Positions 26,458 through 33,513 of a stretch of DNA of 33,513 nt are shown here, in pieces. The position numbers and the translations under genes are program-made. The stretch is from an uncultured Kiritimatiellota bacterium (GTDB lineage: Bacteria; Verrucomicrobiota; Kiritimatiellia; RFP12; UBA1067). Within the stretch, counting starts at the first letter, position 1; each line of letters begins with the position of its first letter. The DNA lies in assembly GCA_934621385.1 (NCBI GenBank), contig CAKTUI010000031.1, positions 1 to 33,513 of the forward strand, given 5' to 3'. The notes under the pieces were generated by a model. It did no database searches, had not been told where the DNA came from, and saw only the letters and a program-made list of their open reading frames with translations.

Positions 26458-26477
26458 TGTTCGTATCGTTCCGTATC
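26458..26477. promoter_or_regulatory. Adjacent 10-bp direct repeats before the HerA run
   Basis: TGTTCGTATC and GTTCCGTATC lie head to tail, one helical turn apart, 10-30 bp upstream of the first gene of the run. They could be an operator; no regulator is identified. Confidence 0.3.
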
Positions 26478-26571
26478 TATCAGGTGTATACGAAGCCCGT
26501 CGGAAAAGGTGACGGGGAAAATGCGAAAAAGCAGGCGAAAAATCTTCATGGCAACTCCGACCGCCTGTATT

Positions 26572-26580
26572 TGCTATAAT
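26572..26580 (+). promoter_or_regulatory. Extended -10 promoter of the kinase gene, leaderless
   Basis: TGC-TATAAT ends 7 bp before the ATG at 26588, so the transcript should start at or next to the start codon. No -35 box at 16-18 bp is recognisable. No other plausible start codon exists before the kinase glycine loop. Confidence 0.75.
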
Positions 26581-26587
26581 ACGGGCC

Positions 26588-28471
26588 ATGGAGTTCCGTG
26601 AAAATGACATCGTTGGGGCCTACCGCATCGTCCGCATCCTCGGACGCGGCGGCATGGGGACGGTGTACGAAGTCGAACACCGCCGGCTGGGCGTGCGTTC
26701 GGCGATGAAGACCTTCACCCTCGACCACGGGGACGTCGAGAACTTCCGCCGGCGCTTCCTCTCCGAGGGCAAGGTCCTCGCGCGGCTCGACCATCCGCAC
26801 ATCGCGCACGTCTTCGACCTCGACATTCTCGCGGAGGGCAATCTCGCCTATTTCGTCATGGATCTCGTGCGCGGCAAAGGCGGCGAGTCCCGGACGCTGG
26901 CCGACCTTGCGCCGGGCGAGGCGGGCGAAGGGGAAATCGCCCGCTGGTTCGCCCAAATCGCCTCGGCCCTCGACTACATCCACGATCTCGGCATCGTCCA
27001 CCGCGACATCAAACTCAACAACCTGCTTCTCGACGGCAAGGGCGGGGTCGTACTGAGCGATTTCGGCATCTCGAAGTTCGAGAACGACCGTCTGCGGCAG
27101 ACGATTGATGCGGAACGCACCCTCGTCACGACGAATGCGACCCCGGCCGGGCAACTCGTGATGGGGACGCGCGGCTACCTGGCCCCCGAAATCCTGCGGG
27201 GGCAAGGCGCGAGCGCCGCGTCCGACACGTTCGCCTTCGGCATGGCGGTCTTCCGCCTGCTCACGGGGCTTTGGTATGAACCCGACACGAATGCCTTCTG
27301 CCTTCTCGCGCCGCTCAATCCCGTCTGGGGCGAGATTCTGCCGCGTCTGTTGGACGAGAACCCTGCGAAGCGTCCCGCCCGACTGACGCCCCTCGCCGGG
27401 AAAGTGGCGGCGGCCGTCGGCGAAACCGCCGCGCCCGCGCCGTCCAGACGCCCCATCAAGCGCGGCAAAACAGCCATCCTTTCCGTCTTTTTCGTCCTTT
27501 TTGCAGCCATCGTCGCCGCATCGCTGACTTTCCTGCCGCGCACCGTGGGCAGGACGGAACGCAACGCCCACCTTCCGACGGCGGAAATCAAGGGCGGCGA
27601 GACACGAACCCTCACGCTCGACGCGGCAAAGGGCCTCGCGATCGAGTTCGCCGCGTGTCCGGCGGGCGGCTACACGATGTACGGGCGCTTCTGCCAGCCG
27701 CGGGGCAACCGGAAGGCCCATCGCGTCAGGCTCACCTATCCGTTCCTCATCATGAAGGGACGGCTCACCTACGGGATGCTCGGTGCAATCGACCCGGATC
27801 TCCGCCGGAAGTGCCGCGCCGAACTGGATCCGACGGTCGCGCCGTTCGTCACGGAAGACGTGCCCGTCGAGAGCATCCGACCGGGCGAATTCGCGGCCCT
27901 TCTCGCGAAACTCAACGAACGCACACCGCGAAACCCCGATTTCAGCGGATTCAAGGACTACGAGTTCCGTCTGCCGACGGAAGCCGAGCGCCAGTACGCG
28001 CTGGCGGGGAACGGCGAGGACGCCAACCCGCAGACGATTTCGGACGTCGGAATTGAGGAACGCTGGCTGACCCTCGGCTTCCCCAAGCGGAGGAGCGTCT
28101 ACGACTATCCGTCCCTTCCCGAATCGCGCATGAAGGCGAACGCCCGCACCGGACGCTGGGGCCTTCACTCCCTGACGGACCGCGCCGAATCCGTTGTCGA
28201 CACGATTCCGCCGGTTCTCGATCCGAAGACGGGGCGGAAGACATATGTCATCGGCGACGACAAGGACGGCTTCCGGGATTCGTTCGCCTACGCGGACGAG
28301 GAGACGGATCCCGTCCGCCTGTGGGAGGGGAAGGACGCGCACCACCTCCTGATCAAGTTCGCCGACATGAAGTGCCTCGGCTGGAATGCAAGCGACCCCC
28401 TCGCCCGCATTCCGGGCATCCGGCTCGTCTACGCCCCGAAGCTCGCCGCGCTCAACCGCTACCCGAAATGA
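26588..28471 (+). CDS. Transmembrane Ser/Thr protein kinase with SUMF1-like extracytoplasmic domain
   Basis: A protein of 627 residues. Residues 1-280 are a Hanks-type kinase: glycine loop GRGGMGTV (about 19-26), the lysine in SAMK, HRDIKLNN (about 138), DFG (about 158) and GTRGYLAPE. One membrane helix follows at about 297-320, and the C-terminal part (about 340-627) is outside the cytoplasm. It resembles the SUMF1/FGE fold (CPAGGYTMYGRF, FRLPTEAERQYA), but the ending PGIRLVYAP and the lack of a clear Cys pair suggest a ligand-binding rather than a catalytic role. It is divergent from the HerA run and convergent with an ECF sigma gene 22 bp away, so a sensor-kinase and sigma-factor pair is likely. 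The start follows a -10 box by 7 bp. Confidence 0.94.
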   Translation: MEFRENDIVGAYRIVRILGRGGMGTVYEVEHRRLGVRSAMKTFTLDHGDVENFRRRFLSEGKVLARLDHPHIAHVFDLDILAEGNLAYFVMDLVRGKGGESRTLADLAPGEAGEGEIARWFAQIASALDYIHDLGIVHRDIKLNNLLLDGKGGVVLSDFGISKFENDRLRQTIDAERTLVTTNATPAGQLVMGTRGYLAPEILRGQGASAASDTFAFGMAVFRLLTGLWYEPDTNAFCLLAPLNPVWGEILPRLLDENPAKRPARLTPLAGKVAAAVGETAAPAPSRRPIKRGKTAILSVFFVLFAAIVAASLTFLPRTVGRTERNAHLPTAEIKGGETRTLTLDAAKGLAIEFAACPAGGYTMYGRFCQPRGNRKAHRVRLTYPFLIMKGRLTYGMLGAIDPDLRRKCRAELDPTVAPFVTEDVPVESIRPGEFAALLAKLNERTPRNPDFSGFKDYEFRLPTEAERQYALAGNGEDANPQTISDVGIEERWLTLGFPKRRSVYDYPSLPESRMKANARTGRWGLHSLTDRAESVVDTIPPVLDPKTGRKTYVIGDDKDGFRDSFAYADEETDPVRLWEGKDAHHLLIKFADMKCLGWNASDPLARIPGIRLVYAPKLAALNRYPK

Positions 28472-28493
28472 ACGGCCCGGGGATGCGCCCGCA

Positions 28494-29144
28494 TCAGGCT
28501 TCCACCCGCGCGAGGACACGGCGTTCAAGGGCAGCGACGGCGCGGTCAAGACGGGACTTCACCTGCTTGACGACTGAGTAGGAAACGCCGAAATGCGTCG
28601 CGATCTGGTGCGGCGTGGCGTGGCGAAGTTCGGGCGTCCGACCGAGCAAGGCCCTGTAAATCGCTTTTGACTGCTCTGAAATCGCCGTTTTCGTCAAGAT
28701 GTGATCGACGGCGGCCGATCGAACGGCCATGCGCCAGCGCATATCGAAGATCGCACCCGGATCGGGCGTCCGCGCCTCGACCTTGCGAATGAGAGTCGTC
28801 ACGCTCCTGCCGTCAGCCGCACCGCCGCCCTCCCATCCCGCGCGGACGAGCGACTTGCGGTAGCGGTCGATCAGGAGATTGCGCACAACCTGCGCAAGAT
28901 AGGTGTGAAACCGCGCCTTGGACAGATCGACCACCCTGTTTCGCAGAATGGCAACCAGGCGGACGAAGATGTCCTGCACCACCTCATCGACGTCGGACGG
29001 CGACAACCGTTCGTTGACCGTGTGCACGAAGTTCCTCAGCGGCGACTCATAGAGCGCGACGAACGTCTGCCATTCCGCCGCATCGTCGCCTTCGCGCAAT
29101 TCGGCGATGTCCTTCAGCAGCGTCTCCGGCGTATTGGGGAACAT
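28494..29144 (-). CDS. ECF-type RNA polymerase sigma factor
   Basis: A protein of 216 residues. Sigma region 2 is visible at about 25-95 (WQTFVALYESPLRNFV ... VDEVVQDIFVRLV) and a region-4 helix-turn-helix at about 175-205 (PHQIATHFGVSYSVVKQVKSRL). It recruits RNA polymerase to its own promoters. No anti-sigma gene is adjacent; the neighbouring transmembrane kinase may control it, a pairing known for several ECF groups of PVC bacteria. The start at 29144 (MFPNTPETLLKDI) is 5 bp after the stop of the metallophosphoesterase gene, with a GGGAG site at a rather long 10-bp spacing. Confidence 0.9.
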   Translation of the reverse strand: MFPNTPETLLKDIAELREGDDAAEWQTFVALYESPLRNFVHTVNERLSPSDVDEVVQDIFVRLVAILRNRVVDLSKARFHTYLAQVVRNLLIDRYRKSLVRAGWEGGGAADGRSVTTLIRKVEARTPDPGAIFDMRWRMAVRSAAVDHILTKTAISEQSKAIYRALLGRTPELRHATPHQIATHFGVSYSVVKQVKSRLDRAVAALERRVLARVEA

Positions 29145-29149
29145 TTGAA

Positions 29150-30322
29150 CTATTCTCCCGGATGAAGTCCCGACGAAGGAACCGGACAAGAAACACGAAG
29201 AGCCGTGAACCCGGCGGGCGGGGCGGTCGGGGAAAGGGTGATGACGGTGATTTCGGGGTCGTCGAAGAAGCGAATCGGGAAGCCCGCCCACTGCCCGACG
29301 CCGGGCGAGACATAGAGTCGGCCCTGCAAGGGCAGGTCGTACGCCCCCTTCACATAGCCCCGATTCCACGCTTTGATGATGGCGGACATTCCCGGAAACA
29401 AGCCGCCGTGAGTATGCCCCGACAGCTGAAGTCGAACGCCGTTGTTCACCGCATTCTCCAGCGCACCCGAGGGGCGGTGCTGCAGAAGGACGCGGAACTC
29501 GCCGTTCGTCGCCGACGCGAACGCAGCCCCGACATGGGGGTTCACGGGCGGAATCGCGCCGCCGTCGAAGGCGCGGTCATCCACGCCGCCGAGGGCCAGC
29601 CCCGGACGGGGAAAGGCACAGCCGTTCCGCAAGAAGCGGATGCCCCAACGCTCGTACCACGGTCGCCACCGGCGGTAGAAGTCGTGGTAGAACTCATGAT
29701 TGCCCGTGCTCGCCCACACGCCGTCCGTCGCTCGGAGATCCTCCAATGGTTCCAAGTAACGGAAGTGTCGCGTCGGCTCAACGTCGGTGAAATCGCCCGT
29801 CAAGCAGATGAGGTCGGGCTTCTGTTCGTTGACGCGCCGCACGATCGCCTCTGTGCGCCACCGCCGCGCCGCCGTTGAAGCGTGGATGTCGCTCACCTGC
29901 ACGATACGGTAGCCCGCCAGTTCCGGCGGCAGATCGGGGAAGGCGAGTTCGACCTCGCGCACCTCCGGAATCTTGACGCCGTTCCAGATTCCACACGCGG
30001 CAAGCCCCCACGCGAGAAGCGGCAGAACCAGTCCCTTCCGTGGAAAGCGCCAGAAAACCGTGAGCACCCCCAGCGCGAGCAGAATGCACGCCCCGGCATA
30101 GCCCCAATTCCAAAGCCAGATCACCTTCTCGGGAAGCCAGGGTGCGAACGAGTCGCCGCCCAGTTCCCGATAGACGAGGAACTTCGAAAAGCAGACGAGC
30201 AGCACCATCGCCCAAATCGCCTGTGTCCGTACGCGGAAACGGCAGGGTACGACAAAGGTGAGCATCGTCAGAACGAAAAGCACATATGGTGCGTAGTTGA
30301 GACAATTCCAGAGCGTCGCCAT
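29150..30322 (-). CDS. Membrane metallophosphoesterase (calcineurin-like)
   Basis: A protein of 390 residues. Four hydrophobic segments in residues 1-115 are followed by a calcineurin-like phosphoesterase domain: VSDIHAS (about 146), TGDFTD, STGNHEF and SGHTHGGLFPG, the four canonical metal-binding motifs. This is the YaeI/YkuE-like arrangement; relatives cleave lipid-linked or pyrophosphate substrates at the membrane. The start at 30322 (MATLWNCLNYAPYV) lies 4 bp after the rsgA stop. It is followed at 5 bp by the ECF sigma gene. Substrate unknown. Confidence 0.92.
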   Translation of the reverse strand: MATLWNCLNYAPYVLFVLTMLTFVVPCRFRVRTQAIWAMVLLVCFSKFLVYRELGGDSFAPWLPEKVIWLWNWGYAGACILLALGVLTVFWRFPRKGLVLPLLAWGLAACGIWNGVKIPEVREVELAFPDLPPELAGYRIVQVSDIHASTAARRWRTEAIVRRVNEQKPDLICLTGDFTDVEPTRHFRYLEPLEDLRATDGVWASTGNHEFYHDFYRRWRPWYERWGIRFLRNGCAFPRPGLALGGVDDRAFDGGAIPPVNPHVGAAFASATNGEFRVLLQHRPSGALENAVNNGVRLQLSGHTHGGLFPGMSAIIKAWNRGYVKGAYDLPLQGRLYVSPGVGQWAGFPIRFFDDPEITVITLSPTAPPAGFTALRVSCPVPSSGLHPGE

Positions 30323-30326
30323 GACT

Positions 30327-31148
30327 TCACTTTCTGTAACGGTGCGAAGACTCGCCCTTGACCAGCCGTTCGTCGCTTTCGCCGACCCGGCCAATTTCGC
30401 GGATTCCCGGCGTGTCGATGACCATCGCCCCGTTAGGCAACATGACGAGTTCGCGGCTTGTGGTGGTATGGCGGCCCTTCCCGCTCCACTCCTGAATCTC
30501 CTGCGTCGCCATCCAGTCCTCACCGGCAAGCTCATTGAGCAAGGTGGACTTTCCGACGCCCGAGCTGCCGATGAAGGCAAGCGTCCGCCCGGGCTGCGCA
30601 TATTGCCGCACGGTCTCCAGTCCCTCGCCCGTCCGGCAGGAAAGATCGAGTGCAGTCACCTTGCCCTCCCCGAATGCCGCGACAACACGCGCCGCACCCG
30701 ATTCACCCGGCGCGGCAAGATCCTTCTTCGTCAGCGCAATAACGACTTCGGCCTGGCCGCACTCTTCCGACAGGGCAAGGAAGCGCTCCAGCCGAGGAAT
30801 GGAGAAGTTCTCGTTTTGGCTCATCATAATGAAGAGCACGTCAAAGTTGACCGCCAACACCTGAGCCTTTCGCCGTGCCGTCGGGTCCTTGCGCTCGAAC
30901 GACGAAAAGCGTGGCAGGACTTCCTGTATCATGCTCTCGCCCTGCTCGTTGTAGCGAAAACGCACGAAGTCGCCGGTAATCGGGCGCAACGCGTCCGCCG
31001 TCCGGAATGCACTCTTCTTCTTGCGCGCCAGGATTTCACCCTCGGCCTCGTTGCAGACGAGGTGATAGTAGTCGCCGTGTGCACTGACAATGCGCCCAAT
31101 GCCCGGTTCCACGGGTGCCTTCCACCCGAAACGCTCGATGCGCGTCAT
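30327..31148 (-). CDS. rsgA: Ribosome small-subunit GTPase RsgA, lacking the C-terminal zinc domain
   Basis: Circularly permuted GTPase of 273 residues that matures and checks the 30S ribosomal subunit. An N-terminal OB-like domain (about 15-75) precedes the permuted G motifs: G4 TKKD (about 130), then G1 GSSGVGKS (about 190), G2 near RHTTT and G3 DTPG (about 240). The usual end is a Cys/His zinc domain (C-x4-C...H) of about 50 residues; here the protein stops about 26 residues after DTPG at SSHRYRK. The next gene begins 4 bp later, so this is a true short form and not an assembly gap. The start overlaps the stop of the transporter gene (ATGA). Confidence 0.9.
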   Translation of the reverse strand: MTRIERFGWKAPVEPGIGRIVSAHGDYYHLVCNEAEGEILARKKKSAFRTADALRPITGDFVRFRYNEQGESMIQEVLPRFSSFERKDPTARRKAQVLAVNFDVLFIMMSQNENFSIPRLERFLALSEECGQAEVVIALTKKDLAAPGESGAARVVAAFGEGKVTALDLSCRTGEGLETVRQYAQPGRTLAFIGSSGVGKSTLLNELAGEDWMATQEIQEWSGKGRHTTTSRELVMLPNGAMVIDTPGIREIGRVGESDERLVKGESSHRYRK

Positions 31149-32476
31149 GACGAAGCCCTCCTGTTGTGAATGCCGAATATCTTCAGCGGACGAAAAGCCA
31201 GCGCGGCATAAACCGAAGTCGCGGCAAATGCGGGTGCCACGAAAATCGCCGTCACGGCCATTGCCCAACCCGCAATGCCAAACGGACGCAGTATCGCCAG
31301 CGTCGTCAGCAAGGCGACCGTGTAGCCAATCTGCCCGGCCATGACCGCATCCGGACGCTTGCGAATCGCCGCGAGGCCCTCCACGCGACCGCGAACGACC
31401 TGGATGAGACAGATGAACGAATAGATGCCGACGGCCAGCCGCGCCGTCCCGAGAATGCGCGGGGGCACATTCTGGTACGATCCGAAATACCATCCGCCCA
31501 GATGAGGCAGCGAAAAGATGAAGGGTATGACACCCAGCACGGCCCCGGCGGCAAGCGCAAACCACAGAAGCCGGTGGTCGCCCTTGTATTCCGGCGGAAA
31601 CTCAATCGCCACGGCCTGCATGCGCAGGGCAGCATACGCCACGGGATTGGCCACCCCGAGCGTAACGTAGTGAATCGCCAGCATATCCGTCGCGTTCTCC
31701 GTGCGCCCGACAAAGGCCGCCACAATCAGCGGCGAGACCATCAGCAGAAAACCGCCAAGCGAGAGCGGCAGGGTGAACCGAAACTGCGTAGCAACGGAAT
31801 CCCCAACGGCGGCATCCGCCCCCTCTTCGGACAGGAGCGTGCGCACATAGGGCCGCGCATAAAGCCAGGTGATGATGTACTCGACGATGCACCCGAGCGT
31901 CAGTGCGAGCAGGCCCCAGTAGGCGCCAACCAGCCCGATGCGCGGAAAAACCGCCGCGCACGCCATGGTCAGCAGGATGCGAATGAAAGTCGCCGTGTTC
32001 GCCTTGCCGCTCTGCAGGTTGTTGAACAGCACAACCATCGGCACATTCCGCAAGAAGAACGAGCCGTTCATGACGACACCAAGCAGAAGCGTCCAGCGCG
32101 CAAGGTCCGCCAGATCGGGCGGCAAGGCAAAGAACCCCTCGAAAACGAGCCGGTTCAGCGGCGGCAGAGCCGGGAAGCACTGAAGCAGGAGAAGCGCGAC
32201 CATCAGGATGCCGTTCAACCGCCGAAGGTTCAGGTAGCCGCGGCGGTTCGTGCCGAACACCATGCCCGTCATGACAAGTCCGCCCCCAAGCGCACCAATC
32301 ATGAACATAATCATCTGTCCCTGCGAAAACGCCGTCAGGGCATTCACGCCGAATGGACCGTGGGTGACGATTCCCGCCACCAGCGGATAGGTGAGGGACT
32401 GCGAAAAAGCCTGCAGGAGAAGCGGCACGTAGAACCGCGTCACCCGCCCGAGGCCGAACTGGACGCGTGGAGTCAT
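31145..32476 (-). CDS. MATE/flippase-like membrane transporter
   Basis: A protein of 443 residues with about 12 membrane helices and no soluble domain. The spacing of the helices and the two repeated halves suggest the MATE/MOP exporter superfamily, but the hallmark motifs are not clear, so substrate and exact family are open. It starts at ATG 32476, which overlaps the stop of the upstream gene (ATGA), and its own stop overlaps the start of rsgA in the same way. The three genes are therefore translationally coupled. Confidence 0.8.
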   Translation of the reverse strand: MTPRVQFGLGRVTRFYVPLLLQAFSQSLTYPLVAGIVTHGPFGVNALTAFSQGQMIMFMIGALGGGLVMTGMVFGTNRRGYLNLRRLNGILMVALLLLQCFPALPPLNRLVFEGFFALPPDLADLARWTLLLGVVMNGSFFLRNVPMVVLFNNLQSGKANTATFIRILLTMACAAVFPRIGLVGAYWGLLALTLGCIVEYIITWLYARPYVRTLLSEEGADAAVGDSVATQFRFTLPLSLGGFLLMVSPLIVAAFVGRTENATDMLAIHYVTLGVANPVAYAALRMQAVAIEFPPEYKGDHRLLWFALAAGAVLGVIPFIFSLPHLGGWYFGSYQNVPPRILGTARLAVGIYSFICLIQVVRGRVEGLAAIRKRPDAVMAGQIGYTVALLTTLAILRPFGIAGWAMAVTAIFVAPAFAATSVYAALAFRPLKIFGIHNRRASS

Positions 32477-32835
32477 GCGGCGTAGGGACCAAGGAAGGTC
32501 TCGCGGAAGTCATATCCCCCGGCGAAGTCTTCGGGCGAATCGCCAGGATCGCTGCGTACGCGGTGTGACGTCACAAGGTTGCCCATCATCACCCCCACGT
32601 CCTCGCACCGCGAAACGCCCCACTCGTTCAGGACGAAGAAGGCAAGCGGCCCATACTGGTCGAGCGCACGCTCCTTGAACTCGTCGAGAATATCCGCAGC
32701 CGTCATGTGGCCGCCACCCTTGGTGCCAAGAAAATTGATGACATCCATCAGGAGCGCATACGCCCGCGCCTGATAGCGCCCGTCCTTCGCCAGAATATCC
32801 AAGAAGGCATCAGAACTGAAATCTATTTCATCCAT
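32473..32835 (-). CDS. Minf_1886-like conserved PVC protein
   Basis: A protein of 120 residues that resembles a family confined to Planctomycetes and Verrucomicrobia (TIGR04138/Minf_1886). Typical segments are RYQARAYALLMDVINFL, HMTAADILDEFKERAL and GVSRCEDVGVMMGNLV. The function is unknown; it is small, soluble and helical. I chose the ATG at 32835, which follows a perfect extended -10 box by 7 bp, so the message appears leaderless. The frame upstream runs into the terminator of the RRM gene. This is the first gene of the transporter-rsgA run. Confidence 0.88.
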   Translation of the reverse strand: MDEIDFSSDAFLDILAKDGRYQARAYALLMDVINFLGTKGGGHMTAADILDEFKERALDQYGPLAFFVLNEWGVSRCEDVGVMMGNLVTSHRVRSDPGDSPEDFAGGYDFRETFLGPYAA

Positions 32836-32842
32836 GCGGGGT

Positions 32843-32851
32843 ATTATACCA
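32843..32851 (-). promoter_or_regulatory. Extended -10 promoter, leaderless, for the Minf_1886-like gene
   Basis: The minus strand reads TGG-TATAAT, ending 7 bp before the ATG at 32835, exactly the geometry of the kinase promoter at 26572-26580. It sits directly after the U-run of the RRM gene terminator. Confidence 0.75.
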
Positions 32852-32853
32852 CA

Positions 32854-32886
32854 CAAAACAAGAGCACGGCCTTCGCAGCCGTGCTC
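32854..32886 (-). terminator. Rho-independent terminator of the RRM gene
   Basis: A stem GAGCACGGC/GCCGTGCTC (9 bp, 7-base loop, 32862-32886) is followed on the minus strand by TTGTTTTG. It begins 27 bp after the RRM stop codon and abuts the next promoter. Confidence 0.88.
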
Positions 32887-32913
32887 CCGTTTCAACGATC
32901 GACAAGAAGTCGA

Positions 32914-33315
32914 TTACCAGCGGGTCTCACGACGGGGACCACGATCGCCGCCACGGTCACCACCACGGAAGCCGCCACGGCCGCCGCCGAAGCCACCACG
33001 ACCGCCGCCAAAACCGCCGCGGCCGCCGCCGAAGCCACCGCGTCCACCGCGATCGCCACCACGCTCTTCACGCGGCTTGGGCTGCGACTCGTTCACGCGC
33101 ACCGTGCGCCCGTCGAGTTCGTGTCCGTTGAGGGCATCGATAGCTGCCTGCGCCTGCGCGGCGTCGGGCATCGTCACGAAGCCGAATCCCTTGCTGCGGC
33201 CGGTCATACGATCGGTCACGACACGAACGGCGGTAACTTCGCCATAAGCCGCGAACGCCGCCTTGAGTCCATCGTCAGTCGTCGCGTAAGCGAGGTTACC
33301 AACATAGATTTCCAT
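32914..33315 (-). CDS. RRM-type RNA-binding protein with RGG tail
   Basis: A protein of 133 residues. Residues 1-78 are one RNA recognition motif with RNP2 (IYVGNL, 3-8) and RNP1 (KGFGFVTM, about 43-50). The tail from about 85 onwards is a string of RGG and GGFGGGRGG repeats ending in RRETRW. Such proteins are small, abundant, cold- or stress-induced RNA chaperones in cyanobacteria and PVC bacteria. It is a single-gene unit with its own promoter (33383-33412), a 60-base leader with an AAGGAAAG site and a strong terminator. The low-complexity tail DNA leaves an open frame on both strands. Confidence 0.96.
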   Translation of the reverse strand: MEIYVGNLAYATTDDGLKAAFAAYGEVTAVRVVTDRMTGRSKGFGFVTMPDAAQAQAAIDALNGHELDGRTVRVNESQPKPREERGGDRGGRGGFGGGRGGFGGGRGGFGGGRGGFRGGDRGGDRGPRRETRW

Positions 33316-33382
33316 CTGATTCTTTCCTTCTTGTTATTATGTCACCCTTAAAGACACCCGCCTTTTTAGGGAAAACACAAGA

Positions 33383-33412
33383 ATTGTATCAATTTTACGC
33401 CGCTCTCGTCAA
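33383..33412 (-). promoter_or_regulatory. Sigma-70 promoter of the RRM gene
   Basis: On the minus strand, TTGACG (33407-33412) is followed by 18 bp and TACAAT (33383-33388). The start falls near 33376, giving a leader of about 60 bases. Confidence 0.75.
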
Positions 33413-33443
33413 TAGCCTTGTGTAAAATTATTGAAGCTGCCGA

Positions 33444-33486
33444 TTGCAGGAGTAAACGCAAGTCCCTGAAGCGGTTACTCTTGCAA
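33444..33486. repeat. Inverted repeat upstream of the RRM promoter
   Basis: TTGCAGGAGTAA (33444-33455) pairs with TTACTCTTGCAA (33475-33486), 12 bp with one wobble and a 19-base loop. No U-run follows on either strand. It may be an operator or the end of an upstream gene's message outside the window. Confidence 0.5.
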
Positions 33487-33513
33487 AAGGAAGATTCTCC
33501 CTGGTATTGATCA

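Noticed and set aside
31166..32485. Plus-strand frame of 439 codons opposite the transporter gene
   Set aside because: Antisense shadow; the minus-strand gene has membrane helices and ATGA couplings at both ends.
32834..33247. Pro/Arg repeat protein on the plus strand
   Set aside because: Mirror reading of the RGG repeats of the RRM gene.

Overview
The window looks like part of a chromosome of a high-GC bacterium of the PVC superphylum, most likely a gut or rumen Kiritimatiellota/Lentisphaerota (Victivallales-like) lineage. The pointers are a 120-residue protein that resembles a family restricted to Planctomycetes and Verrucomicrobia (Minf_1886/TIGR04138), a HU-like/DUF4469 protein, exported Gfo/Idh/MocA dehydrogenases beside a secreted TIM-barrel protein, a Ser/Thr kinase fused to a SUMF1-like domain, and an RGG-rich RRM protein. 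The lineage is inferred from gene content only. Almost every gene is on the minus strand; the exceptions are the kinase and an IS30 remnant.

Region 1 (679-9330) is a carbohydrate operon read leftwards from a promoter near 9302-9330: a lipoprotein TIM-barrel isomerase/lyase, a Tat-exported Gfo/Idh/MocA dehydrogenase, a small secreted protein, a cytosolic Gfo/Idh/MocA dehydrogenase with a Cys-rich insert, a LacZ-type GH2 and, 27 bp on, serS. The mix of dehydrogenases, TIM-barrel lyase and GH2 suggests oxidative (3-keto-glycoside type) attack on glycosides. Region 2 (9459-15443) is accessory: a DUF805+SHOCT membrane protein with an unknown partner, a kilobase of repeat-rich non-coding DNA, a MATE gene cut off at its 5' end against a 5'-truncated IS30 transposase, and a HU-like/DUF4469 gene with a strong terminator and a long leader.

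Region 3 (15444-29144) is the most interesting. A compact minus-strand gene run starts with two tandem 66-68 residue Cys/Trp zinc-ribbon-like paralogs, followed by a membrane protein, a 71-residue two-helix membrane protein, a 1072-residue HerA/FtsK-type ATPase with a long Ser/Thr linker, two unknown proteins, two TerB-like proteins that share a nearly identical N-terminal module but have unrelated C-termini, and a sigma-54 activator with a degenerate DHH-like sensor domain. Just beyond the activator gene lies a textbook -24/-12 sigma-54 promoter that would drive a glycine-zipper membrane protein and a DUF1232 protein. Divergent from the run is a transmembrane Ser/Thr kinase with a degenerate SUMF1-like sensor, apparently leaderless, and tail-to-tail with it an ECF sigma factor. 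I propose this as a candidate undescribed membrane-linked stress or conflict system.

Region 4 (29150-33513) is a tight core-like run joined by ATGA overlaps: Minf_1886-like protein, MATE-like transporter, RsgA GTPase lacking its zinc domain, membrane metallophosphoesterase, then the ECF sigma factor. An RRM/RGG protein with its own promoter and terminator lies upstream. Intergenic DNA repeatedly carries short tandem arrays with 20-22 bp periods (four arrays) and a dispersed TTTCCGTG-type repeat.
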